Assembly (NCBI GenBank): GCA_015227615.1
Contig: JAALGZ010000015.1
Coordinates: 645,001-709,000, forward strand
DNA: 64,000 bases
Direction of reading: 5' to 3'
From: Labyrinthula sp. Ha
Taxonomy: Eukaryota; Sar; Bigyra; Labyrinthulida; Labyrinthulaceae
Made by a program: the position numbers and the translations under genes. This document shows, one piece after another, positions 23,510-34,661 of the stretch; within the stretch, counting starts at the first letter, position 1; every line of letters begins with the position of its first letter. The notes beneath the pieces were generated by a model, which did not search any database, was not told the origin of the DNA, and saw only the letters and a list, made by a program, of their open reading frames with translations.

Positions 23510-24670
23510 ATGATTAGGTTCCGCTGTTTACAAGATAAAGGCCAAGTAAACCAGGACTCTAGATGGGAGAGAATCCAGTTCAAAGGGCAACATGGATCAA
23601 AGAAGCATATTTCGTACCTGCAGAGTCTTGGACAAATATTGATTGATATTTCAGAAGAAAGAGTGCCCACTAAGGATTTGAGGGCCATTCTTGAATGGAT
23701 GGCGCTGAACCTTGTAAATCTTACACGGATTACTATATGTTTTTCTTTCTGCCAAAGTTCTAGGTTGCTAGGTATATGCAGTTTTGTGCAGAATAAATTG
23801 TCTACGGAGATTAGTTGTTGGCACTGTTACATTGCAAATGAAAAAGAATTTTTATTCTTGCATATCAACGGAAGAAGAGTTATGCCTGCAGAGGAGCTAA
23901 CTCTTCCACACTTTTTGAGATATGAGAAGTTTTTTTGTATACGGGCATCCAAGCAAAAGACCTCTGAGATTGCATCTAAGTATACTAACTATCCAATACA
24001 GCTAGAACCAAAGGTAAAATCTTCTGGAAACCAGGATATTGAATCTTGGTGTCCACCGGGGAAAGATTGGGGATCTACCCACAAGGAAGAATGGCCTGTC
24101 CATTGCATGTGGAAGCGGTTACGAGTACAAGCTATGCTCCCAGAGTATTGTTCAAAACATCTGAAAAACATAAACATTGAAATCAAGCCAAAAAGTATGC
24201 ACTACTTAAGGAGAATTTCACTCCTCTTACGCAAAGTCCCGGGGCTCCAACTAACTGAGACATTTACTTTTTCTGGTGGAAACGAGGCTGTGCCAAGGAG
24301 GGATATGTCCCTAATAATCAACCTCTTATGGCATCTTCCAAAGACTAAACGAGTAGAGCTTAACTTCATTGTAAACAAAGAGACGTGGTTCACTGTTTTC
24401 TCTTGCTTATTTGATTTCGTTGTATGCAAAGACTTTGAACTACGATATTGTGTTTACTCAACCTCACGAGATTCAGTTTGTTTAATCTTGAATAAAATGG
24501 AATATTTAGATCTCTCGAGGATTCATTTGAGAAAATATTTTGTTGGGGCAAAATATTTTTGCGATTTTGAGGAAGAGGGTTCTCAAAACGCTATCGCTTT
24601 CAATAGGAGGAAGCTCGTTACGCGAAAAATCAACAAAAAGAAATTGGAAGAAGGCAGACGTTTTTCATAA
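23510..24670 (+). CDS. unknown protein, 386 residues
   Basis: A long intronless frame that I do not recognise. It is rich in Trp, Cys and aromatic residues, with basic ends (the C-terminus is KINKKKLEEGRRF-like) and no signal peptide or clear membrane span. Middle segments such as HYLRRISLLLRKVPGLQLTE and NLLWHLPKTKRVELNFIV look like alternating strands and helices, somewhat like leucine-rich or F-box-associated repeats, but this is only a resemblance. An E2F-like site lies in its upstream region. The composition differs from neighbouring genes, so it may be a fast-evolving or lineage-specific gene. Confidence 0.65.
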   Translation: MIRFRCLQDKGQVNQDSRWERIQFKGQHGSKKHISYLQSLGQILIDISEERVPTKDLRAILEWMALNLVNLTRITICFSFCQSSRLLGICSFVQNKLSTEISCWHCYIANEKEFLFLHINGRRVMPAEELTLPHFLRYEKFFCIRASKQKTSEIASKYTNYPIQLEPKVKSSGNQDIESWCPPGKDWGSTHKEEWPVHCMWKRLRVQAMLPEYCSKHLKNINIEIKPKSMHYLRRISLLLRKVPGLQLTETFTFSGGNEAVPRRDMSLIINLLWHLPKTKRVELNFIVNKETWFTVFSCLFDFVVCKDFELRYCVYSTSRDSVCLILNKMEYLDLSRIHLRKYFVGAKYFCDFEEEGSQNAIAFNRRKLVTRKINKKKLEEGRRFS

Positions 24671-24978
24671 TTGTACAGCTTAGTGACGTTATTACGGGCT
24701 GTATAAAATATTCTTACACCTAGATTCATCACTTTTTGGATGTTATTTGGCCAACTTACTATATGCGCTTTGTTTCTAGCTTCTACTGTTTAAAATCTCT
24801 GCGCTGGTTCTTCTCTCAGATTAACATTTATAAACCTGAACTTGGATAAATTTACTAGTTAAGTAGCAAAAGCTAAATCTGTAAAAGTCTCTTATTACTT
24901 TCTTTCATTTGAATGCTTATACAAGATTAAGTACAAACCTATGCTTTAGCAAATAGTTTCTCGTTCAAGCACAATGTT

Positions 24979-24986
24979 GCATTACC
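24979..24986 (+). promoter_or_regulatory. candidate initiator GCATTACC
   Basis: Begins 19 nt before the ATG of the fucosyltransferase-like gene at 24998. It is identical to the motif before Nop4. Confidence 0.4.
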
Positions 24987-24997
24987 ACAGGAAATAG

Positions 24998-26369
24998 ATG
25001 GAACTGAGATGGGACTTGACTCTTCTTCTGGGTGCAATGATTTTTCTTGCGCTCTTCAATCTCACAGTTTTTCCAAACTCAGCCTTTTATCCACCTGAAA
25101 ATGAAATTCCTCATAACTCGAACTTTAGGACGACTTCTGTTTTGGAAGAAGACGCATATCTTCTTTCCTACAGTACAAAGGTTGGTTTCCAGGCAGACAA
25201 AGATATACTTCAAAGATATATTAATCAGCATAGAAGCTTGAAGAGCAAATATATACTGTTTGAAGATGATACTGGAGGTTGGAATAATATCCGAATAGCG
25301 TTTGAAGTCTTTACGACGCTTTCTTTTATCACAGGAAGAACTCTTGTCATCCCTTTTCCTTCTAGATTCTACCTTCTTGATAGAGGTCCAGTTACACTTT
25401 TTGAGAAGAATAAAACTTCTCATTCAACTTATTCAGATTATTATGACTTTTATTTACTTAAAAAATGGATTAACGTTATCACAATTGAAGAATTCTTTCA
25501 AACAGAGAGTGATTTCTTCAATTCTTTTCCCGAGGAAATCAAACAGGAAATTGAACTTGTCAGAAACAAGCCGTTTAATAATGGCCATCATTCAAAATTC
25601 TTTCTTTGGATGCGTGAAAATAAGGAGGTTCAAATCTTCCCAACCGGTCCGAGTTTAAGAGATGTAGAGTTTAATTTCTATAAACAGTGTGAAAATTCAA
25701 GTTTCGAAGTCGCAGGAAACAGCTTAGTTCTTTATTTTCCAATGCATGTCAGCAAAAATTTGAGGTATCTTGGAGGAATTCCAAATCTGTTAAAAACTCA
25801 ATCTGTGTCTCAAAACTCATGCACATCAGAGTTGCAAAAATTAATAAAAAGATTTCTTCGTCAAGCATTTCAATATTCTCCAAAGATATGGAACAAAGCG
25901 AATGAAGTAGTTAGGCTACTTGGAGGTGCTGCATCTTTTTCTTCACTTCATATTCGTAGAAATGAACTTCAATATGCTGAAGTTTTTCTTAGTGGTCAAC
26001 AGTCCGTTAATAATGTTAAAGATCTTCTTAACGGTAAAGAAGTTTTGTATATTTCAACGGATGAAACAGAGGCTGGTTTTTTTCAGCCGTTTAAGAATGA
26101 AGGGTTTGAAATCTGGACTTTGAAAAACGTGAAAGATAAATATCCAGAGGTCTTTGCAGGCTTTGAACCAAAGTATGAAGGAATGGTTGAGCAGCTGATA
26201 TGTGCGAGTGGAAGGTTGTTTTTTGGAACACCAATGTCTACGTTTAGTTCTTATATTATTCGATTGCGAGGTATTTTTATTTTGGAAATGATTTTTAGGG
26301 TACATGTATGGTGAAGGCTTACGTTCCCGATGCCTTTTTCACACAAGGAAAAATTCCATGGATAAGTAA
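24998..26369 (+). CDS. GDP-fucose protein O-fucosyltransferase-like type II membrane protein
   Basis: Two exons (24998-26270, 26299-26369) separated by a 28-nt intron give 447 residues. An N-terminal signal anchor (about 6-25) points to the Golgi or ER lumen. The O-FucT superfamily pattern is present: an early GGWNNIRI...TGRTLVIPF segment, the LHIRR sugar-nucleotide motif (SSLHIRRNELQY), then YISTDE, and a final FFGTPMSTFSSYI leading to RGYM. Spliced exon 2 completes this last conserved stretch. Two NxS/T sites lie in the presumed lumenal part. The acceptor is unknown. The gene is convergent with the F-box/RCC1 gene, 81 bp apart. Confidence 0.82.
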
Positions 26370-26450
26370 CTTCTTCTTATTTTATGAGTTGTAGGAACTC
26401 GGACTGCTTCACTGGATTCAAGAAAGATGCACAGCTCTGGAAGATATAGA

Positions 26451-27503
26451 TTAAGACAACTTGTTGAAAATTACCCGCATTTCCATGTATCGATGCTCCC
26501 CATTAAATTTCCATTTGGACACCTTTCCTGGGCTCCATACATTAAGTTCCTCATCTGTAAAATAGCTTTGAACACTGTTGGACTCAATGTCCACAAATAC
26601 TGTATTGTCATTTTTGTGAACTTTTCCAGGTCGATAGACACAACCCCAGAAGGGATCGTGAAGCTTGAAGTGCCCTAGGCAACCGTTTTCGTTCTTCCCG
26701 AAGCTATAGATATCCCCGTCGAATGTTAATGCGAGGTTGTAGAGATTTCCGCAGACAACCTTTAAATTGAAATATTAGAATCGCTTACTTTGAGCACCCT
26801 ACAAGGCACTAGCTCAACAGGTTTTGGTTCAGTTTGAGCGAATCGTTCAAATGTTTCTTTGTTAGCCAACCGATGGACATTCATTCTGGATGGAAAAGAC
26901 GATCTCTGTGCATAGATGCAGTTTCCAAGTTGGCCAAATCTTCCGTACCCTCCTGTGTACAGTTTTCCTGAACCAGTTGACTAAAAATATAACAGACCAG
27001 AAATATACGAAAGCATAATGAAATTCACCTGCGGACAAAGTTATAATTTTTTCTTTTAACCGGATATTATGGTGTTCAATATTGTTGTGTGCTCTAAGAT
27101 ATAATAAATCAGAAGGGTCATGGTATGATATTCTGCACACTTTTGTTTCGACCGAAATTCTTCTAGATGAAGTTATTGAGCCAACTTGGAAAATAATTCT
27201 TCTCAGGAATCTTAGTTCTGAAATAGAAGCTACTCTTTTTAACCCTTCTCGTACTCCATCTATATATGAAAACTGCTGCTTCAAGTGCTGCTGAATTAGT
27301 CTGAAACATGAGTTAGAGGTTATTGAAAATAGGTACAGTACTTCTGACTCCAAGAAAGTGAAACTAGAAAGATCATATACATATATATATATCTACATTA
27401 TATTCAGAGATTCCATTGGCAAACTGCTAAAGCCCTGAATATTGTCATCGTTTTCAGCAACTTGGTTCCACCAGGAATAAATAAGTTTAGTTAAAGTGAG
27501 CAT
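26451..27503 (-). CDS. F-box and RCC1-repeat protein
   Basis: Found by splicing: exons 27397-27503, 27009-27363, 26789-26980 and 26451-26759 join in frame after introns of 33, 28 and 29 nt, giving 320 residues. Residues 24-60 form an F-box (FSSLPMESLNII, then FTFLESEVLYLFSITSNSCF). After a helical linker come RCC1-type blades: ITLSAGEFHYAF, STGSGKLYTGGYGRFGQLG, VVCGNLYNLALTFDGDIYSFG and KNENGCLGH. The pattern of AGxxHxxA followed by G-x-LYxxGxGxxGQLG is that of RCC1. An F-box joined to RCC1-like repeats is known from yeast Saf1. The likely role is substrate receptor of an SCF ubiquitin ligase. With only about two clear blades, the propeller is short or degenerate. Confidence 0.8.
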
Positions 27504-27512
27504 TAAATCTTC

Positions 27513-27520
27513 AGTAATGT
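27513..27520 (-). promoter_or_regulatory. candidate initiator ACATTACT
   Basis: Read on the minus strand, it begins 17 nt before the ATG at 27503 of the F-box/RCC1 gene. The same octamer precedes the ESSS and RsfS genes. Confidence 0.4.
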
Positions 27521-27557
27521 CATATCAGCTCTTGTATTACTTTATTCTGATAATGCT

Positions 27558-27565
27558 ACATTACT
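27558..27565 (+). promoter_or_regulatory. candidate initiator ACATTACT
   Basis: Begins 36 nt before the ATG of the ESSS gene at 27594. It lies within the 90-bp divergent promoter shared with the F-box/RCC1 gene. Confidence 0.35.
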
Positions 27566-27593
27566 GCCGCCGCAGAATACCAACCTAAGCAGA

Positions 27594-27977
27594 ATGTGGA
27601 GAAAGACAATCAATTTACTCAAACCAAAGTTGCACCATCGAAAGTTCGGTAGCGATCCAAATGCATTCCAATCAGAGCTGCGTATGTTTGGAGATAAGGT
27701 ATATTATTCAATATGTACTTGACCAATTGTTTTGCTGTTTCTTACTGTTTAGCCTGGGGTTCCCCGAAAAAAAGAGTCTTGGGAAAATATGTATTTCATC
27801 TTCATTGGTGGTGGTTTTCTATTTACAGGTATAGCACTTGCATTCAAAAAAGATACGAATATTGAAACATGGGCGACAATTGAAGCTAAGAAGAGGAACG
27901 AGATGATTGAAAATGGAGAAAAAATTGAGGTTGGCGTTACGTATGCACCAGCGTTGCAAGAAAAAAAGTGGGAATAA
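27594..27977 (+). CDS. probable mitochondrial complex I subunit ESSS (NDUFB11-like)
   Basis: Two exons (27594-27698, 27753-27977) with a 54-nt intron, the longest found in this window, give 109 residues. The N-terminus is short and basic (MWRKTINLLKPKLHHRKFG), as in a mitochondrial presequence. One membrane span follows (about 48-65, MYFIFIGGGFLFTGIALAF), then a charged tail with a TNIETWATIEAKKRNEM segment. Many plant and algal ESSS subunits have such a tail (WA-x-x-EA-x-x-R). Size, single span and tail agree with the family, but the sequence is short, so the call is moderate. It is divergent from the F-box/RCC1 gene (90 bp between starts) and 98 bp before FKBP. Confidence 0.6.
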
Positions 27978-28075
27978 TACAACAGGTTTTCTAAGTTTAT
28001 AAAGCCTGGAATAAGGTTTAATATTTTTCTTCTTGAATTATACAATTTATAAATGCTATACTTGTCCGTTAATAA

Positions 28076-28493
28076 ATGGAGATGAGAACATTAAAACCCG
28101 GGGATGCAATTAATTTCCCAAAGAAAGGCAGTTTGGTAACGTTTCACGTAAGGCTTTATTTTAAATTACTTTTGTATGAGGCATGGAAGCGAGAAAGAAA
28201 AGAACTTAATAGAGTGGAATCCTCTAGGGAATGGAATCAGCCAATTGTTACGAGAATTGGAGATGAAAAAATGACCCTAATTGAAGGGGTCTTGGAAGGC
28301 CTGCTAAAAATGAGTGTGGGTCAGATTTTAGAAATTAAGATTCCACCAGAAAAAGCATACGGCCGACTTGGATTTCCGCCAATGTATAATGCGTGCTTAA
28401 CTTATCTTTAGAATCGAACCTAACACACTTCTGATTTGTGAACTTGAATTAATAGAGATTTGCAATGACACCAAGGCGAGAGTTCCGTACTAG
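28076..28493 (+). CDS. FKBP-type prolyl isomerase-like protein, pocket degenerate
   Basis: Exons 28076-28147, 28181-28383 and 28412-28493 (introns 33 and 28 nt) give 118 residues, about the size of FKBP12. The fold signature is clear: LKPGD...FPKKGSLVTFH, then IEGVLEGLLKMSVGQ, PPEKAYG and, after splicing, GFPPIIEPNTLLICELELIEI. Residues that shape the FK506 and proline pocket are changed, by alignment to FKBP12 from memory: Trp59 to Val, Phe99 to Ile, and the FDSS strand to VESS. It may bind without catalysing. The first intron is 33 nt with no in-frame stop, so an unspliced form would simply gain 11 residues; splicing there is inferred from the fit to the family. Confidence 0.75.
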
Positions 28494-29718
28494 CTCTTAC
28501 GGATAGAAGCTATAATTTTTAAATGTATCATTGATATATCCTTTTGATTAAAATTATAGAATGAACTTTTTAGAATATTTTCCTCAATTGGTATTTAGCC
28601 AAACTTAAGCAGATTAGATGGTAAATGGGAGCAAATCCGGAGATTACTATCATTTTAGGGCTGACTTCAAGCTTAAGAATATAATCTTTTTTTTTGTAAC
28701 AGTTAACTTAGATTATACAGAAATCATTTTTAACTACGTAGTAGAGGTTATAAGACCTAGAGAAATAACTTTCAGAATAAAATCTGATCCACCAATGGGG
28801 CTTCTTCCCATAGGAAATTAAAAAAAAACTTGAACATAAGTTGTTCCGTAGAGTTCGTTTATTGATTTGCAGCTATCTCTAGTACCCCTAGTCTTATACT
28901 GAAATTATCTTATATGAGCTAATCCCGAGTAAATTGCTAATGTTTCAGTTCGGTCTTAAATATATTCTTAAGCGACCTAAACATTTACTCTGGAAAAATG
29001 TTTACGCTTTGATGTGATCCCATGTTTCTTACAGATATTCAAAGGGGGAAGTTCGATAAGGGAAAATATGATAATTAACTAATGAGGTTACCCGGAACTC
29101 TTTGAATTCCTAAAATTACTACCGTGTATCCAGAGTAATAGTTCTTACTAGGTTAATAAGACTAGTACTGCGAAGAGAAAGTACCCTTCTATCTCAGAAG
29201 TTATAATTTTCAGACGATATCTCACTTAACGCTTAACTCATGATTTATACTGATTCTATATTGCATAACAGTTGTGTTTAGTCCAGTGCATACCCTTGCA
29301 CTATCCTTAGGTTTCGTTCTGGGCTTTGGCAATCTGTACTACCAGTAGCTCAAGGCCAAAAGAGAAAAAAAATAATTACTTGGGTAAGCGAATATCTAGT
29401 TCTTTCGAGGAACCATTCAGCCTATACACAGCATTAGATGAGCTTTATTAAAATGGTAATGAAACAGATGATGTTGCCTTGTAGCTCCCGGTAAAAAACA
29501 CAGCCAAAAACTTTTGCGCTGTTTCAAAGCTACAACTCTGAGCAGAAGCGCAAAATCAGGAAAATTTCAAATTGAAAAATCCAGAATCTTACTACTCTTT
29601 CAGATTTAAATTATTTTCTAAGAAGATTCCAGAAAATTTGAAGTTCTGTAAGAAAAATAAAACCCTTCAATGCGAAATTATTTAATTTTTTGTATAATTC
29701 TCCTTCTAAATAATCAAA
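28494..29718. other. gene-free stretch
   Basis: No supported gene. A 67-codon frame at 28618-28821 has no recognisable product. Confidence 0.4.
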
Positions 29719-29889
29719 ATGTCTCCGGAAAGAATTCAAAAATATGAGCCTACCACTTATATGATTTCTTCTCTATCTTCTGCCAAGAGAAGAACTAACG
29801 TAAGGAAGCTTTTGCGAGTGGACCTCTCATATCAAAGGCTAAGCTACAGAATTATTGATAACCAAGTCAATAATTTCAGTGACCATTAG
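29719..29889 (+). CDS. possible small protein, 56 residues
   Basis: A short ATG-initiated frame of polar, basic composition (it begins MSPERIQKYEPTTYMISSL). Its codons look more gene-like than the surrounding DNA, but there is no known family and no RCATTAC motif upstream. It could be a first exon, since a GTAAG lies inside it (...CGAACTAACGTAAGGAAG). Very uncertain. Confidence 0.2.
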   Translation: MSPERIQKYEPTTYMISSLSSAKRRTNVRKLLRVDLSYQRLSYRIIDNQVNNFSDH

Positions 29890-32800
29890 CGAAGAAGAAT
29901 CTTTTTTTGCTTCAATCAAGCAGTGGAAGCATTATCTTATTTTCCTTTAGTAAAATGGATAATATGAAGTATTTCCTGATTAAGTATTTATTTATATATA
30001 TTTTTTTTCTTTCTTTCTCTGCTTGTGTTGTCAACCAATTGAAATTTAACATAACTGCAGTCCAATGGAACATTTACTTTCAAGAACAAATATAGAAAAA
30101 TTTTAACCTGTTCGATTAAAATTGGCCGTGAAAACAGTAAAGATAATTAAATGTAAACAAGAAGGTCGTGAATAAAGATATTAGATCGAGACTACTAGAA
30201 TGTTTAATTGGTATTTCAGCTTCTTCGAAGACATTATTTGCGACCTGGTATATTATTAAACAAGAAGCTACCAACGCTTAGATTAAATGAGCTAGAATAT
30301 AAGTATGGATGTCTTTTTGTCCTTTGGTACTTGCAAGGACCCGGAAGCTAAATCTTGACTTTCCCCTTTATACTGTAATAATAGATCTGTTTTGTTTATT
30401 TTTACGGATGTTCTACATTGTAACTTAAATGAAATTGTAGTATTGATTCGAAAATATGTGCCCTACGAATAATATTCTACTGTTATTGTAAACCGGGTAT
30501 GAAGCTTGGGCTGACCCATGGCTAGATGTATATTCTTACTATAGACATATCATGATATATATATTATATGTTAATGAAAGACGTGACACTCAAAAGGGCA
30601 TGTATGGGCCCGAAATTATCTCATTAGGTACAATTTATACTTAAGACCTAAAATAAGACTTACCATGGTTCCAATACTAATCTTAATTGCCAAGAAGAAT
30701 ACAAAGTAATATTTTTATAAGATGATAATCGCACCCTGTAGCCCAACCTTCATTTACAAAACGTCAAATTTCTTAAGTCAAATCTTGTTTCACTACCGCT
30801 TTACTATGTAGCGTTGGACATCTTAAGGATTTTCCATAATATAGAACTAATTAAAAACTACTCTTTATCTCTTTATCAGCTTTTTCTCTTGCCATACCCC
30901 TTTCTTTTTAAAATGAATTCTTTGAGATGTGGTGGAGTATTTTCTTCTGTACATCAGATAACAGAGCAAATCGTCAGATTATGCAATGATGCAATTGCTT
31001 GTTACTGTAGTACTTTCGGAAGAAGCTATGCTACATTAAAAAATTAGTTCACCTATTATAGCAGCTCAAATACATGGTTTTCATATCTGTTGCATAGGTT
31101 TCATGGTGAAGATCTATAGTCTTGTTTTATGCAGAAATTTCTCCATATTTTAAAAATAAACCGGGCAAAGAAACCATCCTTATAGTACATACCCAAGTAG
31201 AAATATGTCTATCAGTCATATTAACTTAATCCTAATAGGAAAACCTTGTCATGCAATATTCAGTTGCATGAAAGTAAGTTCATGTATTATTTAATGGTAC
31301 AAATTTTCTTTGATAAACAAAATTCCCTTTTACCAAAAGTTTTCTTAAGTTTATACTTAAACTAAAATTGCAAAACTTTTTATATAATCCAAACCAAGTT
31401 AGCACGAATCAAAGTATTTGGTTCTAATGTAACTGGTTAACGATTACTACCCAAATCAGGATAATAACTGGAACACATTGTATAGTAAAAGAAGAATCGT
31501 CTCGCATATGAAATGATATTTTTTTTAATTAGACTAAATGTAGCCATTTCAATACGAGTAGGCTTTAAAAACATCTTCTATTCCATATTAAAAAATGGAA
31601 GGAAACATTGGTGATAGCCTATGTTGCTAAAATAAAAGCTTAATCCTGCTTATAAAACGTATTTCTACCCCATATGTACAGGTAACTGATTCATGTGAAA
31701 TTCTTCAAGATTGAAAGGGGCATATTGGGTTAAGATGATTTAGGTTTACGTACCAAGGATTAATTAACCTGTAGCGTCTCAAAACATCAATTTTATAAGT
31801 CTAGACACAGATTTCATGGTTTTTCCTTCTTGTACTGTAAGTGCCAACTAGATTTCCATTAGCACATTCTAACATTTCATATGTGCATTGAATTTAGCTG
31901 GAAGGTTTTCCTGAATAGCACTTCCCCTGTAAGGGAACCGTAAATAAAGATACAGATGTCTATTAGAAGAAAATCTGACAGGAGTCATAAAATTAAACCA
32001 ACTGTTTCATTACTAAAGAAATTGTCAGTTAAAAGGTCTGTGCTAAGTCAGTATGACGGCAAGCTGAGAAAGATATGTGTTATATGCCAGCATAGTTGCA
32101 ATAGTAATAAACAGGAAAGATAATGATCGCGTTTTGAGAGGCCTTTTTCTTGGGCAAACTATATAACACCAAGCTACTACTTAAGATCTCTACCAGGAAT
32201 AGTGGTGCTAGTATTGCCCAAAAATTCAGTTGAGTTATTCTTCTTTTTGTGGAAAACTGAACATATGGTTTTCTCTACAACAACAAACTAAGAATCAACG
32301 AGGGTAAAATGGCACCTTTTCTACGTTTATTAAGAAAATCATATCTAAACGAAAGTTTGATAATTTTGAAATCGGCTAGTTTAAAAAAAACAACGCCACT
32401 TGGGAATGCTCATTACCATAATAATAGCCACGTATAAGATTAGGTTAACTTGCATGTTATTAGATCAATAAACGATATGCTAGTTGCTGAATGCAGTGTA
32501 TTATCGTCGACACCTTTACCATATTGCTTTGTTAGTAAAAAGGATTGCTGATTCAGAGTATTTCCGTATATCTTTTCCGCCTTCCACTTGTTGTTTGGTG
32601 TTTCACTTAGATCTAAACTCGTAAAAATTATCGAAGAATAAGTGTAATCCTATCGTACTAAAGAATAGTGAACTATGTTTGAACAAAGTAAGAGATATAA
32701 TGTTGTCTTTCTGAATAATGTTTTCCGGAGCTTGTGTGTTTAGTCCTTTACCGCTCGATTGCTTGTATTCCTTATTTACAGACAGTTCGGTAATAAAAGT

Positions 32801-33393
32801 ATTCTCTTGACGCCTTCTAGTAGATATATAGCAATCAAAATATTTTTAAAATATCCAAGAGATAAAAATTCAGTTCGCTTAAGTTCTCGGTTCTTAATTT
32901 GTTCAGCGTATGTTTATATTTCAAAATAGCCCTGTATTTACTAGTACGACAATATTATATTGCCACTAAGGCACTTCCAGATGCAAATCAACAATTAAAT
33001 AAATAACTGACTAATAATTAGATATTCCTTCAGCTTGCTTCAAAAATATCAATTATTCCACAACACTTTTAGCCTTATCTAGGAGCTTATTCATTTGGAT
33101 TAGCAGCCTTTCTAGATGGAATGAAAATAGTTTTCTTAGATACGAACTCTGTTTATTTTTAATTCAGTTTCCTGGGTTCAGTTTTTATAATATGAGGGTA
33201 GAAAACACACAAGTAAAACAATTTAAGTTTTATTTTTCGCTTGTTTTATTCCTCAGTCACTGGATTTAAATTGTGCTAGTTTAGCAGCTAGATCTTAATG
33301 GTACTGCAAGGTCAATAAACGACTCTATCGAACAATACCGGAACTGATGACGTGGACAAGATACAAAAATTCAAAAAAGACGGTCTCAAGAAA
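29890..33393. other. gene-free stretch
   Basis: 3.5 kb without a supported gene. Open frames do not exceed 77 codons and none resembles a known protein. Confidence 0.45.
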
Positions 33394-34654
33394 ATGATAC
33401 AGCGGTTTCAAAGAATTCGGCACTTTTCCTCTTTCTGCACAAGTTTCCCTGAAATTAGACATTCCGTTCATGAACTCTGTAACAAATTTCCTGGTAAATA
33501 TTGGAACTCGCTTGAATCCTCAGCAAAAAATTCATATCCGACTGAATTCGTTCAAGCTTTAACAAGTGCAGGGTTTCTAGGAAGCCTTATACCCGAGAAA
33601 TATGGTGGATCTGGTTTATCACTTTTTGAAGCTTGCACAGTTTTACATGAAATTCATTCTCATCCAAATGGATGTAATGGAGCAGCAGTTCATGCTCAAA
33701 TATATACTATGAGTACAATTTTAAATCACGGTTCAGAAAAACAAAAGGGAAATGTGCTCCCTAAAATTTCAAAAGGAGAGATAAGACTTCAAGCATTTGG
33801 TGTTTCTGAACCTAATTCTGGTACGAATACATTAGCTTTGGAAACCAAGGCGAAAAAAATAGATGGAGGGTATGTTATTAATGGAACAAAGATATGGACA
33901 AGTCGAGCAGAGCACAGTGATTATATGCTTCTTTTAGCGAAAACGGTAGAGGATGAACAAAATGTTTCAAAGAAAAATTGGTTATCGACCTTTCTTGTGG
34001 ATATGAATAAAGCGAAGAGAAATGGATTAAATATAAAAAAGATTCCTACTATGATTAACCATAACACTTGCGAAGTTCATTTTGAAAATGTATTTGTTCC
34101 TGAAGAAGATTTAGTTGGTAGGGAAGGTGAAGGGTTTAGTTATATTCTAGACTCTATGAATGCAGAGAGATTGTATTTTTTCGTTTACTCTGCTTACTTG
34201 TAGGTTGATTGCAGCTGAGTGTTTAGGAGATGCGAAGTTTTTTATTGACACGGCGGTTGGCTACGCAAAGGAGAGAGTTGTTTTTGGAAGACCTATAGGG
34301 CAAAATCAAGCTATTCAGTTTCCAATTGCCCAAGTTTATGCTGAGCTGCAAGCTGCTGAATTACTTGTTCGGGAAGGAGCTGAACTGTATGAGGAAATTA
34401 ATTCTGGGGAGAGGGTTCAGGATAAAAAGGAGCTTGGAAATCTTGCCAATATGTCAAAACTCGTCGCGAGTGAAGTAAGTTGGAAAGCAGCTGATATATG
34501 TATGCAAACATTTGGAGGATTTGCTTTTGCCAAGGAGTACAACATTGAGCGCAAGTGGAGAGAAGCCAGACTTTATCGAATAGCACCTATTTCAACTAAT
34601 ATAATCCATTCCTACATCGCCGAAAAAATATTGGATCTACCACGAAGTTATTGA
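33394..34654 (+). CDS. mitochondrial acyl-CoA dehydrogenase
   Basis: Exons 33394-34172 and 34204-34654 (31-nt intron) give 409 residues. The first ATG of the frame, at 33394, gives a basic presequence (MIQRFQRIRHFSSF) suited to mitochondria. The flavoenzyme pattern is complete: IPEKYGGSGLS, the FAD/substrate loop FGVSEPNSGTNT, INGTKIWTSRAEHSD, YAKERVVFGRPIGQNQAIQF and QTFGGFAFAKEYNIERKWREAR. The position of the usual catalytic Glu of medium-chain enzymes (YEGT) reads APISTN. Glu258 in NAERL falls where isovaleryl- and long-chain enzymes carry their base, so it is the likely catalytic residue. The RLYRIAPISTN...LPRSY ending is common in bacterial members. The substrate is unknown. The carrier gene ends 7 bp away on the other strand. 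Confidence 0.88.
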
Positions 34655-34661
34655 AAACACA

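Noticed and set aside
28618-28821. 67-codon frame after FKBP, considered as an FKBP-like fragment
   Set aside because: Only a vague resemblance at its end; no splice-compatible link to FKBP.
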